A stretch of 64,000 nt of DNA from assembly GCF_014839835.1 (NCBI RefSeq), contig NC_071644.1, positions 4,317,266 to 4,381,265 of the forward strand, read 5' to 3'. Shown piece by piece: positions 49,020 through 61,500 of this stretch (the stretch's first letter is position 1; each line of letters begins with the position of its first letter). The stretch is from Dryobates pubescens (taxonomy: Eukaryota > Chordata > Aves > Piciformes > Picidae). The translations under genes and the position numbers were made by a program. The notes under the pieces were generated by a model. The model made no database searches. It saw nothing but the letters and a program-made list of their open reading frames with translations, and had not been told where the DNA came from.

Positions 49020-49025
49020 AATAAA
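49020..49025 (+). terminator. Poly(A) signal of the VNP/RNP-type gene
   Basis: AATAAA lies 88 bases after the predicted stop at 48930-48932, in support of exon 3 as the terminal exon. Confidence 0.75.
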
Positions 49026-49539
49026 CTTTTGTACAAAGCCTGCATTGCCTTTTCTGAGGGGTTTTTCGGTCACACGGCGCACGGCCAGAAGACACAGGAA
49101 TCCCTTCCCGAATGTTCCTCTCCCTCTGCCTTAAGCGCTCAGTCCTGTCCCTGGCCAGAACGTTCCATCTGGTCTAGACAAGCCCTTTTGGAGGGTGGCA
49201 GCAGCAGGAAAGATGGTGGCTGCATCCCTCTGGGACGACCAGTGCAGTAACCCTCCACGCTGCCCATCAGACAGCGATTCCAGCTGTGGGACCATTGCAG
49301 TGACCTGGGATGCCTTTCCCCCTGGCTTCACCACAGCTGGCTGTGAATCGTCCCGGGGGCGGGCTTGGGGTTAACTCCAGGTAGTGTCCTGCAGCATGCC
49401 TGTCCCAGGGCACGAAGCGCGGGTGTCAGTGCCAAGCCTAGCACGGCACACGCCATGGGGTGCCGCTAAGGACAGAGGGGCTGCATGGCTTTAAAAATAC
49501 ATTTGGCAGGAGCCGAAGGGCTACTGCTGCGGGTAAAGG

Positions 49540-49700
49540 GATGAGGGTGTTCAGGACCCGGGACAGACGCCAGGCCCCGCCACACAGAGCGCCGGCCACA
49601 CCGAGCGCCGGCCCCGCCGCGCTCCTGCCGCCTGCGCGGGGTCCCTTCCCGTGGCTCGGTCTCCCCCTGCCCGGGGCCGGGGCACAGCACAGCTCACTGT
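49540..49700. other. GC/CpG-rich patch between the VNP/RNP-type gene and a CR1 element
   Basis: Strongly GC-rich (GCCCCGCC, GAGCGCCGGCC repeats) with no coding similarity. Two near-identical GAGCGCCGGCC units occur at about 49587 and 49603. It may be an extension of the GC-rich island around the peptide gene. Confidence 0.35.
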
Positions 49701-49716
49701 GGTGATGCCACTCGGT

Positions 49717-50192
49717 TTCAGTGAGACTCTGTGTCCAGTTCTGGGCTCCGCAGTTCACGGACAGGGAACTGCTTGAGAAGGTCCAGCAACGGGCTCTGAA
49801 GATGATTAGGGGACCTGAACATCTCTCTTACGAAGAAAGGCTGGAAGACTTTGGGGCCTTTTAGCCTAGAGAACGCTGCGGCAGGATCTTATCAGCACTG
49901 ATCAGTCCTTTACGGGTGGGTGTCAGGAGGACAGTGCCAGTGTTATTTTAGTGGTGCTCAGTGACAGGGTAAGAGGAATGGGCACAAATTTGAATATAGG
50001 AAGTTTCATCAAAGCACGAGAAGGAACTTTTTTGAGTGTGGTGGAGGAGCATTGGAACAGACTGTCATTCCAACCCACCTGGACACCACCCTGTACAACT
50101 TGCTCTAGGTGACCCTGCTCTGCCAGAGGGGTTGGATTGGATGATCTCCAGAGGCCCCTTCCAACCCCTAGCATTCTGTGATGCTGTGAGAA
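49717..50192 (+). mobile_element. CR1-type LINE, 5'-truncated, 3' end of ORF2 plus 3' UTR
   Basis: Shows the CR1 sequence order: CTCTGTGTCCAGTTCTGGGC, GAACTGCTTGAGAAGGTCCA, CTTACGAAGAAAGGCTGGA, GGGTGGGTGTCAGGAGGA, TTGGAACAGACTG, then GATTGGATGATCTCCAGAGG, CCCCTTCCAACCCCTA and terminal ATTCTGTGATGCTGTGAG. It is about 475 bp, on the plus strand, truncated at its 5' end as is usual for CR1, and diverged. Confidence 0.88.
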
Positions 50193-50199
50193 CCGACTC

Positions 50200-52860
50200 T
50201 CTCCTCTGCACAGGTTCTGTGCAAAGCCCCTTCTGACCAGGCTCTGAAGCCTCCCCATATACTAGTCCCTTCCTTACAGGGATTCACACATGGAGCTGCC
50301 AATGGCACCCTTGGTGTTCCCCCCTCTTTGCTCTGAGTGCTGCTTTCTCATGTCCCCACATCTCCTATCCTGTACCCTGGGATGGTGGAGTAACGTGCCA
50401 ACTTCCCAACCCTAAAACCAGCCACAGTATGCTTTTTCTAAGAATGTCCTGCCCTGTTAAGACTCCCAACAGGGGCTTTACCAGGCAAGGGGCCACCTGA
50501 CTGTAGGCAATGGCTGGCTCTTGACTATCCATTGCTGGGATATAAAACCTGAAGTTCATATTAATGTCACCAGGGTGATGATACTGAGACACCACAAGCA
50601 CACAAACAAATTAGTTTTATAGCTTCAACAGTGATGAGCTGAGTTCTGACATTTTACACTCCATTTGCTTTGGCAGGACTGCAAGGTGGATAATGGAGGG
50701 CAGGATTTGGCTCTGAAAATACAATAGCTTCTGTAAGAGTCAGCCACTTTATCCCATCTACAAAATTCCACATATAGCACATGAAACAGCACACAGAAAT
50801 CAGTCTTAGGAAAGTGTTGTCAAGGTTGAAGTTGGGCCCTTACATCTCATTTATCTGCTGTGGAATATGGAATGCAGTAAAGGAACAAGCCAGTAAAAAA
50901 AAAAACAAACAAACAAAAAAACCCAAAAGAAAACAATATCTCTGGGTCCAGGATATTAAACACAACATGCAATATTAGATTGTTTCACACTTCTGACTGA
51001 TACTGTGTTCCTTGGTTTCTTGCTGCTGGGTTTGTGCCCCAGGGGTTGGTTTACAGACATGCTGAGCTCTTGGGTAAAGGTCAGAGGCAGCTACAGAATG
51101 TTTTAGCACAGAGACAGCACTGGAGAATACTTAGTGAGGGGGAAGGGGGGACAGATAAAGGGAAAAAACCAATATAACAATAACAGATTCTAGTTATCTT
51201 AAACTGGATGCTCAATATGAGTAAATAATTCAGGTTTATCTTCTCAAACTTGTCAGTTTACAAAATGAAGTTGTACCCTGCCACAAACACACAGGAGAAG
51301 CAGTAAGAGAATACTTGTAACTAATTTAGTGATTTAATCAGACACTGCAGCATAGAGTAGTAATTAAAGAAGAAAAAAAAAAGAAGGAAAAAAAAAAGGA
51401 TTTTAGTTTTGTAAACAGCACAGAGACAGAATGTATTGGGACACACAATAATACAAAAAGCCAAGCACTGCTTCCATGTACTGAAAGAAAGGAAAGCACT
51501 GGGGGGAAATGGGGTGTGCTCCTGGAATGAAGGGCTGCAGCAGAACAGATACCGAGTTGGGCTGACTTGGGGCTATATTAGGAAAAAGTAGCATTTGAAC
51601 TTGACTTGACAACCTTGAGCACGTCCTTTCTAGTGTAATTTTGGTAGCTGATCATGTGAATGCTGTGTGCACATGTTTGTACACAAACATCATGTTAAGA
51701 CATCTGAAATATTTTATCATTCCCTTACTATTCAGAAAGTGTACTCAGGAGATTCTTTTGAGATCTAGATTTGCATTAAAAACCCCCAACGAATGATTAC
51801 TAGACTGATGTATTTGAATTGTTCACATATTAATTGCTGTTTCAATTTAGGATAACTAGAAATGTTAGGAAAAGGCAGGAAGAGCAAATCTCTTCTGTGA
51901 AGAAGATGAATTTTTAGGTGCACTATACACACAGACAAGAGAATACCTCTGCAAGTTTTTTATTTCTCATTCAAACACAGGCAGTTTTCAGCTAATTCTG
52001 AAAGCTTCAGGTATCAGTAAAACAAATAAATACTTTTTGGTTTTAATATATTAAACCAAACATTTAATTTCAACCCCTCCCAAAACACATCTACACAACT
52101 CACTCATTCTTCCTTGGGGCCAGATTCTGATACCTTTGCTGAACACCACTAAAAGTCATCTATCTAAAGACAAGCAAGTTGCTTTTTCTTGTATGATGGT
52201 ACAAGAAGATTACTCCTGAATCTGACCATCTCTTCTTTAAATGTGATTGCTATAGGGTCCATTCTTACCATCTCTGCTCAAAGAAATCCCACGGATTTAA
52301 ATGTTCAGCCTTTAATCAAGACTAAGAGTTTTTCAGTGGCGCCGAAATCAGTCGCGATGGGGAGCTGGAGGCACTCGGTGCCCCTGCAGAGCCAGTCTAG
52401 AAGTTATCATCTGTCTTGAGGTGCGGATCAGGACACCTAGGTTCTTTGCAACACACAAAGTCTCAATGGTGATGTCACCTCAACAGCAATGGGAAAAGAG
52501 AAGTGGCCCAAAACTGGGGGTTTCGACACACTCCACAGCACGCAGCGGCTCTGCATTTTCCATATATAGAAGGCAAGTTTGCATGATACTGTAGGTGTCC
52601 TAAAAGGAGATTTATCTTCAACCTTCACTCTCCACCAAATACTCATCTGAAAAGCCTCGTTTATCCCAAAAAAAAGTTATTTCCCTATGGAAAGCTTTGA
52701 GCCAAGCAGGGTTTAGAGCAGTTGCAGGGTTGTTTCTCATCTCTGTAAATCTGACCATAGGGGTCTCTTGAAAGAAAATCGCTAAGAATTTCCAACTGGA
52801 CTATGTAATCACAGCGCCTGGTATCAAGAGGAGGGGGAGTGACATGAAATCACTGACTTG
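50200..52860. other. Intergenic DNA upstream of NPPB
   Basis: No gene recognised. It holds A-rich runs at about 50896-50935 and 51370-51400. The part nearest NPPB may contain regulatory DNA, but only the proximal motifs below can be pointed to. Confidence 0.4.
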
Positions 52861-52867
52861 TGACATA

Positions 52868-53019
52868 CATTCCTCAGCAACAGCAGCTGCTGCCTAATGA
52901 CAGCTAATAAAGGGAATCTTCCCTTGACAGAGCTGCGTGCCTGCAGTGGGACTGGAATGTGCCCCAGATAAATCCACTGATAACCTAGGAAGCAGAGATC
53001 ACACCCAAAGAGTATAAAA
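52868..53019 (+). promoter_or_regulatory. Proximal promoter of NPPB: M-CAT-like, GATA and TATA motifs
   Basis: CATTCC (M-CAT core, TEF/TEAD site) at 52868-52873; GATA motifs AGATAA at 52966-52971 and TGATAA at 52978-52983; TATAAAA at 53013-53019. Transcription would begin near 53043, giving about 80 nt of 5' UTR. GATA4 and M-CAT elements are known drivers of cardiac BNP promoters, so the layout suits heart expression. The factor assignments are inference from motifs. Confidence 0.6.
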
Positions 53020-53123
53020 GACAAGCTTCGGAAGAGAGAGGATAGGACAAGGAAGAGAGAGACCTGGAGAGACATCTCAGAAGAAACAGCTTGAACTTCC
53101 CTATTCCAAACAAACCCAGCGCC

Positions 53124-55316
53124 ATGGACACTAAGGGCTCATTTTCCTGTGGCTTCCTCTTGCTGCTGCTCATTCAACTCCAATCCAGCAGAGCCAACCC
53201 CATCTACAACCTCAGCCCTGCCAAAGAACTGGCCAGCATGGAGGTGAGGACTCTCTCCTTTTGTAAGGTTAAGCTTTCAGGGTGCTTAGCAGAATGTGAG
53301 GTGGTGGGTTTGCCTTTCTTTTGTGTGATGGGAGAATCACTTGCTGGGCAGCAGAGTCTCAACTCTTCATGGGAGTTCAGAGCTCTGCATAGCAATATCC
53401 TCCAGTGCTGGATTCACTTGAGCTCTTGGGAAGCAGGGGGAAACAAAATTCTGATGTAGTAGAATGTCTGCTTTGGGCTTTCAGTTCTTTTTCTCTTAAA
53501 AGATTTCCTTCCTGGAAGCAAAGTCCCAAAGAGGGGAAAAAATCGGCACAGTAATTGTATAAGAACGAATAGGAAAGTTTCAGGTGGGCTTCTGCTTATT
53601 CCAGAAAATAGCAGAACAGTGAAGCAGGACAGTCACAGGGCTCTAGCTTTGGGGATTTAAGAGAACTGGCTGCATATGGATAGGAGAGGAGGAGGTGGAA
53701 CACACAAAGTCCAACTTTTAGGAAAGCTGCTAGAGGAATAGCACAGTCATTTAATGTGATTCATCCAGAAATGCTTCCTGAGCTGTGGAGTTACCATTTG
53801 TGCATTTTAATGAATGGAGAACATCCATTGTTGCAGCACAATATAAGCTTAAGATTCAGACCTACAAGATGAAGTCTGAAAACTCAAATCTTTCCTTGGA
53901 CTGGTACCAGTGACCAGCTTCTCACTGCCTCACAAACTAAGATGATGAGTTCAGTGTCAGCCCAAGCTAAACCATTTCCATGCCTCTTAGGCTGTTTCCA
54001 GCAGCTAGCTGAGAAGAGCAGCTTTCAAATGTCTCCACTCTCAAGAAAACCATAAAGCTCACTCCTCTCCACTCCCCTTGTAGAGCTGAACAATTAGATT
54101 CTTTGAACTGGTTGAGCTGCCCTTGAGGAGGTTAACTGATATCTGTTAGACAAAGCTTTAAAAATTACAGAGAATGGTACCCAGGAAGAAGTCCCATAGC
54201 AGATCTAAATTCAGCGTACATGTATTTGCAGGGAGGTGCCTGTTCCTTTAAGGAGCAGCACTCCCGGAACAGAAATTAATGAAAGCACCAAGAGCTTCTC
54301 CAAGTGATGGCCATTAAAATAGCCAGGGCAGGTAGTCTAAGCTAAAATAAAAAAGAAGAAAAAGCCAACTGCTGGCAAATGCCATTGCAGCTGACTTCTG
54401 AGAACTATTGACCCAGTGGTATTTTGAGACTGTGCACCATGGTGGGTTGAGCAGGATCTCTCTGTGCCACACAGACCTCACTTTTTTTCTCTGCCAAGAG
54501 CTCTCTGCCAGTAAGATAGACTTCTGTGGCAAGCAGCCTCATTCAGCTCCCAGTTAGAGCTACCCATAGCCAGAACCAATGTGAACAGGGATTTATAGCA
54601 GAGGATAGAGCTCAAATACCACCAGCAACCCCGGGATTCCAGCAGACAGTCTCCCTAAGGCTGGCTATTAGACCACTGATGAATGCAGAATAGGATGACT
54701 GGAAGAGCCGGCAAATAACCACAAAACCAGGAGTTTCATGAAATGAATCCTTCACTTTTAGGCTTTGCTGGAGAAACTGGAGGATAAGTTTGCAATGATT
54801 GAGGCCCTGGAGTCCAATCCTGACCTGCAAAATCCAAAAACCCAGGAGGAGATCTTCCCAGAACTCACAGACGACAGTGATGATCAGAAGGCTGAACCCA
54901 GGCTAGCACCCAGCACCCCTTTCTCCTCCAGGAACCCCTTCTTCAAGAGACTGAGGGGGCTGCAGGTGCCCAGGATGATGAGAGATTCTGGCTGCTTCGG
55001 GAGGAGAATTGACAGAATTGGCTCCGTGAGCGGAATGGGTTGCAACGGTGAGTCCTGCCTGGGCCTTTTCACTGCACAGAGCAGACTGCGTCTGTGTCTT
55101 GAGATGATGGAGCAGCAGCTTCTATTTAAGTCTTTCATAAGACACAGTCTGAGAAAGGAATTAATTGTAGCCTAATATTTATACTAGCATTATTGTTTTG
55201 TCTATTGATTTGGTAGGGAAAAGTACTGCTGCTGCTGGTGACATACTGAGGGAGAAATGAACTCTAGTGACATTTATTTCATCTTTGGCTTTCCAGGTTC
55301 CAGGAGTAATTACTAG
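53124..55316 (+). CDS. NPPB: NPPB, B-type (cardiac) natriuretic peptide precursor; the avian heart peptide long called 'chicken ANP'
   Basis: Precursor of the heart hormone that lowers blood volume and pressure through an NPR1-type guanylyl cyclase. Exons 53124-53243, 54762-55047 and 55297-55316 are GT-AG joined (phase 0, then phase 1) and give 141 residues. Residues 1-24 form the signal peptide ([20 protein letters not shown]...). The mature part, [16 protein letters not shown] up to NGSRSNY (about residues 112-141), is almost identical to the chicken cardiac peptide. Its ring is Cys118-Cys134. The five-residue tail, mostly supplied by exon 3, excludes CNP. The 3' UTR carries overlapping ATTTA motifs, a hallmark of BNP and not ANP transcripts, and on that basis the gene is assigned to NPPB. 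Intron 1, at 1.5 kb, is long for this family. Furin-type processing is likely at basic residues around FKRLR or after VPR. Confidence 0.94.
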
Positions 55317-55425
55317 GACAACCTCCCTATGCCCACCTCTGAAGAACGCTTTACAGTACCCGTTCCTCCCAAGAAGAAAGCCAGATGCTTTCTAAGTTCT
55401 TCATCAGAAAGTGATTCCTATTTCT

Positions 55426-55446
55426 ATTTATTTATTTATTTATTTA
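55426..55446 (+). promoter_or_regulatory. AU-rich mRNA instability element in the NPPB 3' UTR
   Basis: Five overlapping ATTTA pentamers in a (TTTA)n run, 110 bases after the stop codon. Such elements speed mRNA decay in cytokines and in mammalian BNP mRNA, allowing rapid changes in hormone output. Confidence 0.85.
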
Positions 55447-55534
55447 TTTGGAAAAAAAAAAAATGTGTTGTGGGGTTGTTTTTTTTTCTTTTTTTTAGAA
55501 CATTTCTTACTCTAGCACCAAGAGACCATCTTTA

Positions 55535-55540
55535 AATAAA
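55535..55540 (+). terminator. Poly(A) signal of NPPB
   Basis: AATAAA 219 bases beyond the stop codon, downstream of the AU-rich element, giving a 3' UTR of about 240 nt. Confidence 0.75.
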
Positions 55541-55559
55541 ACTACCACGTTAGACATCT

Positions 55560-58500
55560 CTGCTGGACCTCTCTCCTGTCTGTTGCATTAAAATTTCTTG
55601 TATTTTCCTAAAGCCAAAGCCTATGTTTTATTGGTACTCTGGTACCCACAAGGCTGGATCTTACTTACACAAAATGGAGAAAGTGTGAAGTTGGTAGAAA
55701 GAAAAGTGAGTTTTTCATTAGAGGTGGTTTTTTTTCCCCTCTGCACTAAGAAATTATAACAAAGAAACAGGAAAAAAAACTATCAAAAAGCTTGCTCAAC
55801 ATTGAAAGACCTCCTGAGCCCTCCTATAGACAGGGTGTCAGTAACAAGAGAGTCCTTCTGCTGGTATAGTCAAGGGAACTGCCACAAATCCTTCACATAA
55901 GCCAAATGAACACAAAAAGAAATAAGAAAAATCATAACACTCCACAAGTTTCAAGATAACCAGAGGGAGGAAAGGGAATTCATTGTGTATGCTTTCTAGT
56001 ACTGACCAAATAAAGGTTACGAGCATCAACATAAAGATACATCTTTAACTGTGTCTTGTCTCACTCTGCATGGGGCTGAGGTGCTGGTCCCTAGTGTCTG
56101 TTGATGGATCCACAGTGGGCTTGAATCCTCTCATGGTATTTCTCATGTGAGGCCAGGTGGGATCAACTCCAGCTACAAAGCAGCTTGGACATAACATTTC
56201 TCACTTTCTGGGAATGGCCCCACATAAAGCCATTCTAAACACAGCTAAAGGGAGCACTAAAAGTCTGTCAGAGCTTTTGTTCAAGCTTTTGCAGTTAGAT
56301 TTCACACCTGTGACCTGAATTTGGCCCAACCCACATTCTCCATCCCACTAAGCAGGGTTATATTGCCAAGACCACATCCAGTTAGCACCCCAAGGACCAA
56401 ACAGCTTGGATTCAGCCCCAGCAATGGCACTGAGCCCAGGCTCAACCCAACTGTCCTGTGATTGCACATGCTACTAGAAACAGTGTTATTTTGAGCACCT
56501 GAATTTGGGGCTCATTCCCAACATTCATGAGTCAAGTTTGTTCAGGGCCTAAGAACACAGCAGCACAAGGACAGACTCAGCTGCTGGGGTCTAATTCTGT
56601 CTTATCAATGCACACAGGGAGAGAAATTACACTTGGTCAGGACAGGCTATGGCAAAGCACAGCAGTTGCTGACAACAGCTCTCAGGAGCCACAGCTACAG
56701 CAGAACTCTGAGTCTGAGTGCTGAAGGGCACACCACTCCTGCATACACATGCTCACAGCTTAGGCTGAGGCACTACTTATGTCACATGTCACTCCCTGCT
56801 ACACTGGGCCTTCAAACCCTTCCCTAGGGAAGAGAGAAGAGCCTGTACTGAGGGAATACAATCCACAACTAGTGTGCTGGAAATCACACCAGAGCCTCTC
56901 CTTCTAGTAGCACCATCCAAAGAGAAAACACTCTGTGCAATGGTGCCCACAGAAGCTTCCTTGGCAGAAGATGACTCCCAGGTTAAGACTCCCAGCAGAT
57001 ACCATGAGACATCTCTGCAGTGAAAAGCCACAGTGACTGCATTTACTCAGAGGTGTTTTCACAAATCAAGGTGGTGTGAAGTCACTCTTTGGGGAGCCTT
57101 TGTGGGGGCAATGAGGCTTTATCTTCTCAAACAGGCTTTCCAAACACCCCTGGCAGCAAGGTGGGAATACACAGGTGGATCCCTCCATACCAGTAACAGG
57201 CAAGAGCCTGACTTCCCCTGTGCTACTACGCAGGAAAGTAAAAACAATCCTTATACCCTAACAACAAAAAGCCTTTGCTGGAGCTGAATTTTACCCGGTC
57301 AAGCAAATCTTGCACAGACACCATAAATTGTTCCTCCCTGTCAGCCCCCGAGGGCACAAAACACTAATGAGTTCAGTGGAATGTGCTAAAAATGGCAAGA
57401 AGAGCTGGCACTGCCTGACCCACAGCCAGGTGGGTCCAGTATTACCAGCAAGCCAGTTCCCGGTGGAACAAGTCTGTATTGGCTTGCAGACAGCATGTTA
57501 ATAGACCCTGCGGTCTGGGAGAACCTAATTGAGAGTAGGCAATCTAGGAACAAAGCATCTCTGTGGCTGGATTTTTACTGCTGCTCCCATAAACACACTG
57601 AGCTGTAAAGCTCCCCCAGGGGAATCTCAGAGTTGGGTCAGAATAGGACTGCAAACAGAAACAAGCCCTGGGAAAAGCTGAATGAGAGAAACTTGGTGCT
57701 GGTCAGCTCTGCAGACAAGGAGCATCACCCCAAGAACAAGCAAAGCTACCACTGCTGTGCTGCTCTGGGAGCTGGGTCAGGGAGAGCAGGGAACAGCCTT
57801 GGGAACAGCCTGCCCCAGACAAGTACAGGGACAAAAACAGCACAAGTACTTCTGGAGAAGGCAAGGACACCTGAAAGCTTCATGTCTCTCTAGAGCTCTA
57901 ATCAATGCTTTCTAGGGAGGGTGCAGAAGGACTGTAGTCAATTAAGGTGCACAGAGAAAACATAAATGGCCCCACTAGGAACCTGCTTTCAGTGAGGTCA
58001 GGAATCTCAGTCTGTAGGTGCAGAAATGAAGAGTCCTGGATCAAGTTCACAAGGAAATTAGTTCACAATTTTTTTTCACAGGATAAGCAGATACAGGGTG
58101 ACCCTGCAGGAACAATGGCAAGTGCCACAGCTCTGTTCTTCCCAGAAGGTCAGCAGGCTGACCTCTACAGCAGGGCAAGAAAAGAGGCACAAGCAATTAC
58201 CACAGCATAGGACACATTACATGTTCATTGCAGCAACCTGGACTTGTGTTCACGACTCAAAGAATCAAACAAATGATAGTCCTGTCAACTCATATACACT
58301 TCAGGTGCCAAGCTGACTGCCTTTTATTTCGTCTGCTGCTGCTGGCACTGCAGTGGATTGGCACAGCTGCACATGCTATCCTTGAAAGGACACGGTATTC
58401 CTGCTCTCTCCCAGCAGCAGCCAGCTCTGCACAGACTCCTCTCTACATGTGAGGTTGCTTCCTTCAGGTTTGTAGTGGATTCATTGTGCCTGTGAATTTT

Positions 58501-61500
58501 GGAAACTAATCCTAGAGGAGTTTTATAGCAGAAAATGTGGGATTGGACTGGAGCAGAAACAAGCAGCACCAGGCTCTTGTGAGGGTGTGAACTGAAGATA
58601 CATTAATCTTCAATTCTACATTGATCCATACTAAGCTTTCACACCTGTTCAAGATCCAACAGAAATTTCCTCTAGGGGAAGGTAAGGTTGGTGATGTGTC
58701 AATAAAAGTGTAGGAAAAAGGCTGGTAGCCACACAACCAACCAAGCACTTCAAAGCTTTGCCTTACAAACTGCGCTGGAAGCTAGCCCCAAGACAAGGAT
58801 TCAGTGCAGCTTGTAATGGTAAACAATCCAGAAACAATCTAACCACAAGGTGCCTCTGGGCCAAAGCCATCACTGCAAAGCAAGAGCTGAAGTCAAAAGC
58901 AGCTAATGCAGGTGAGGTTCCAAGAACTATTCAGCACTGAGCCTGCAGCAGGGTCCTGAAATCCTGCCCTGCTCCACTCTGTCAGGCATCAGAGCATTTT
59001 ATAAACCTTAATCAAGCTCCACATGACACAGCAGCCAGGATGCAGCCAAGTGCTATCACGGTCCTTGTGCAAAGGAAGAAATACCCCAGTGGGATCACAG
59101 AAAGACCAGGCTAACACCCTCCACCCTCCTCAAATGACATTTGCCACCTCCTGCAATGCCAGACTTCATACTTCCTAAGAGCTGCTGGCAGAAACACTGC
59201 CTGGCAGTGCATAATTCAGCAGCTTTCTTCCTTTGAACTCTGCTGTCATTACATGAGCATGCTTCATGCACACTGTAAAGCATGAGCCCAGTTTGAAGAA
59301 GCAGTCTGGTTAAGATTGGGGTTTGCAAATTAGATTGGAGGGTTCCTTCCCCCCTCCTCCCCTTGACACTGCACTATCCTTTTTCCAGCTTCCCACTAGA
59401 TGGAACATTTGACTGAAATCCCAGTCTGCAGGCAAGAATGCCAAATGAAGCTGTCACCACTGCTTTGTTTCTGTAAGAAATCATACATGAAGTGCAGGGC
59501 ACGCATCCGCTGCTGCTTCAAGAGGTGTAGAGCTGTGCCAGTCTGCAGAACTATCTGGCCATAGCCAGTTTGCTTGATTTACTTTCCCTGAAGCTTGGCC
59601 CCCAAAGGCCTTTGCTGATCAACATCTGCTTGATAAGTGTGTCCCAGTCATCCTGGGTAGAAACCCTTCATAGATGATGTATGCTGGCACCGTGCCCAAA
59701 GCCAGGCTACCAGCACCATGGTCACACAGCCCAGAATTTAGCAGCTTGCTCTTGGCAACTCTGCTGTGCTGAGTACAGCCTCTTCCAGAGCCTCTCACAC
59801 TTACCCAGAGGTACAGCTCCCACTAAGCAGTTGGCACCCAGTTGCTCAACACTGTCTCAGTTTTCACACTGAATCAGGAAAAGTCCAGAGGCACTGCTGA
59901 GAGACAAGGGGAAAGGGATCTTTCCTGGTGCTTTTTTCACACCTCTGACGTGTGAAACATCTTGAAACAAATCACAAAGGTTTCTTGCAGCAGATGTCCC
60001 TGTGCTGCCATACCCTGCTGGCGCTGAACCATTGCCACTCCAGTGACAGCTGCTATAGACAAGTAACTTTGAGAGGGCATCTTCTGCTGGCCCCAGATCC
60101 CCAACTCTTAGTGAGCTTTGTTCTTTGAGTTTTATTCCTACCATCACTGCAAGTATATAGAGAAGAGGTCTCAAGAGCAGCCCCACAGTGAGAAGAAAAA
60201 CAGGAAAGTGAAACAAAAAGGCAGGAAGAAACTTTTAAGAACACAAGATGGGTAAGAAAACAAAAGGTAGTGAGAAGGCAGCAGGAGTTGGGCCTGCTAT
60301 GTTGGGAATTTGGAAGAAGCAAAAGAAAGACAAGATCAGTGTGTAAAAGTCAGGTATCCTACAGGGATATTCTATGGTATAACCATCAAGGAGCTGCTGG
60401 AAGAGTCAGCAAGAGGCTCAGGGTTGTCCGGTCTTTTCTGTCAGTCACAAGCTCTTCAACACAGTATGGATTCTATGTTCACCTGTTCCAACTGGTGCAT
60501 CCAGGGTCCAGTTTCCTGCTTCTAGGCATTTAATCACTGAAATGTTGTTAAACCACTCATGGCCCACACAGCCACTTGTGCTTTTAACTCTGTGGGCTTG
60601 AAACAGCCTGGGGAAAGGGACATCTTCTTAGAAGAGGACATTGACTTGTAAACAGTGACCTCAATGTCTGAACCTCAGAAGCTGAAAGCCTTCTCTTCCC
60701 TGATGCTGGTGCTCACCCCAGCCATGAAATAGCTTTTTCAGATGCTACCTTTGAAAAGCTTCAGTGGATGCTAAGAGACTGCCTGCATCCCACCGCCACT
60801 AGAAGTGCTTCAGCACCCTGGACAAGAAGAGCAGCTCCACCAGGATAAAGCAGGAAAGAGCTACAAGCTGAGTAAAAGCTAATGATAAAACCCAAGGTTT
60901 TCCACACCCTGGAGAAGCCACCTGTAACACAAGAGGTATCACACTGCGCTCTAGGTCTTTCATCTATCTCAAATCATGTTCTTGGATATTGCCATGTTCT
61001 AACAGTTTTATTACAATAAAGGGCCAAAATAAACCAAACACTAGAAACATCAAAAGGCCTTGAAAGTGCTGAAGGAGACACACAAACATTTTACTCTCAG
61101 ACATCTTATGGTTACATGACATACTTCCCAAGTGCCATTGTTCAAATAAAAATATATTCATACAAATTTAAAAAAAATACAATTTATATACACACTGTGG
61201 AATTAGCTTACATAATCTCATAACAAAACCCAGTGCAAACAAACACATGGAAAGGTAAGTTGCTACCACTGGAATGGCTCACAGTAAGTCAACAATTCAA
61301 ACCACAAACACTGCACAGTAAACCATGAGGCAGGGGAGAAGGCCCCACACCACCCCTAACTTCAGCCATCACTACTAATCCAGTTCTTATTATTTCTTTA
61401 GTGTTGCTCTGAGTAAAAGGTCACAGGCACCTATGTTAGGAGTGAGTTTCTTGGTAAATCACTAAGCAAACAGAGGCAGAGGAGAAGAAGCAGGTAGTAT

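Noticed and set aside
47850-49082. Long minus-strand open frame (over 400 codons) with SYPIL repeats
   Set aside because: It is antisense to the VNP/RNP-type gene. The repeats are the translated (TAGGA)n array and the rest is open because the DNA is GC-rich; no protein family is recognised.
52330-52370. CpG-bearing stretch containing TGGCGCCGAA, reminiscent of a retroviral primer-binding site
   Set aside because: No LTR-like flanks or viral genes nearby; a ten-base resemblance is likely chance.
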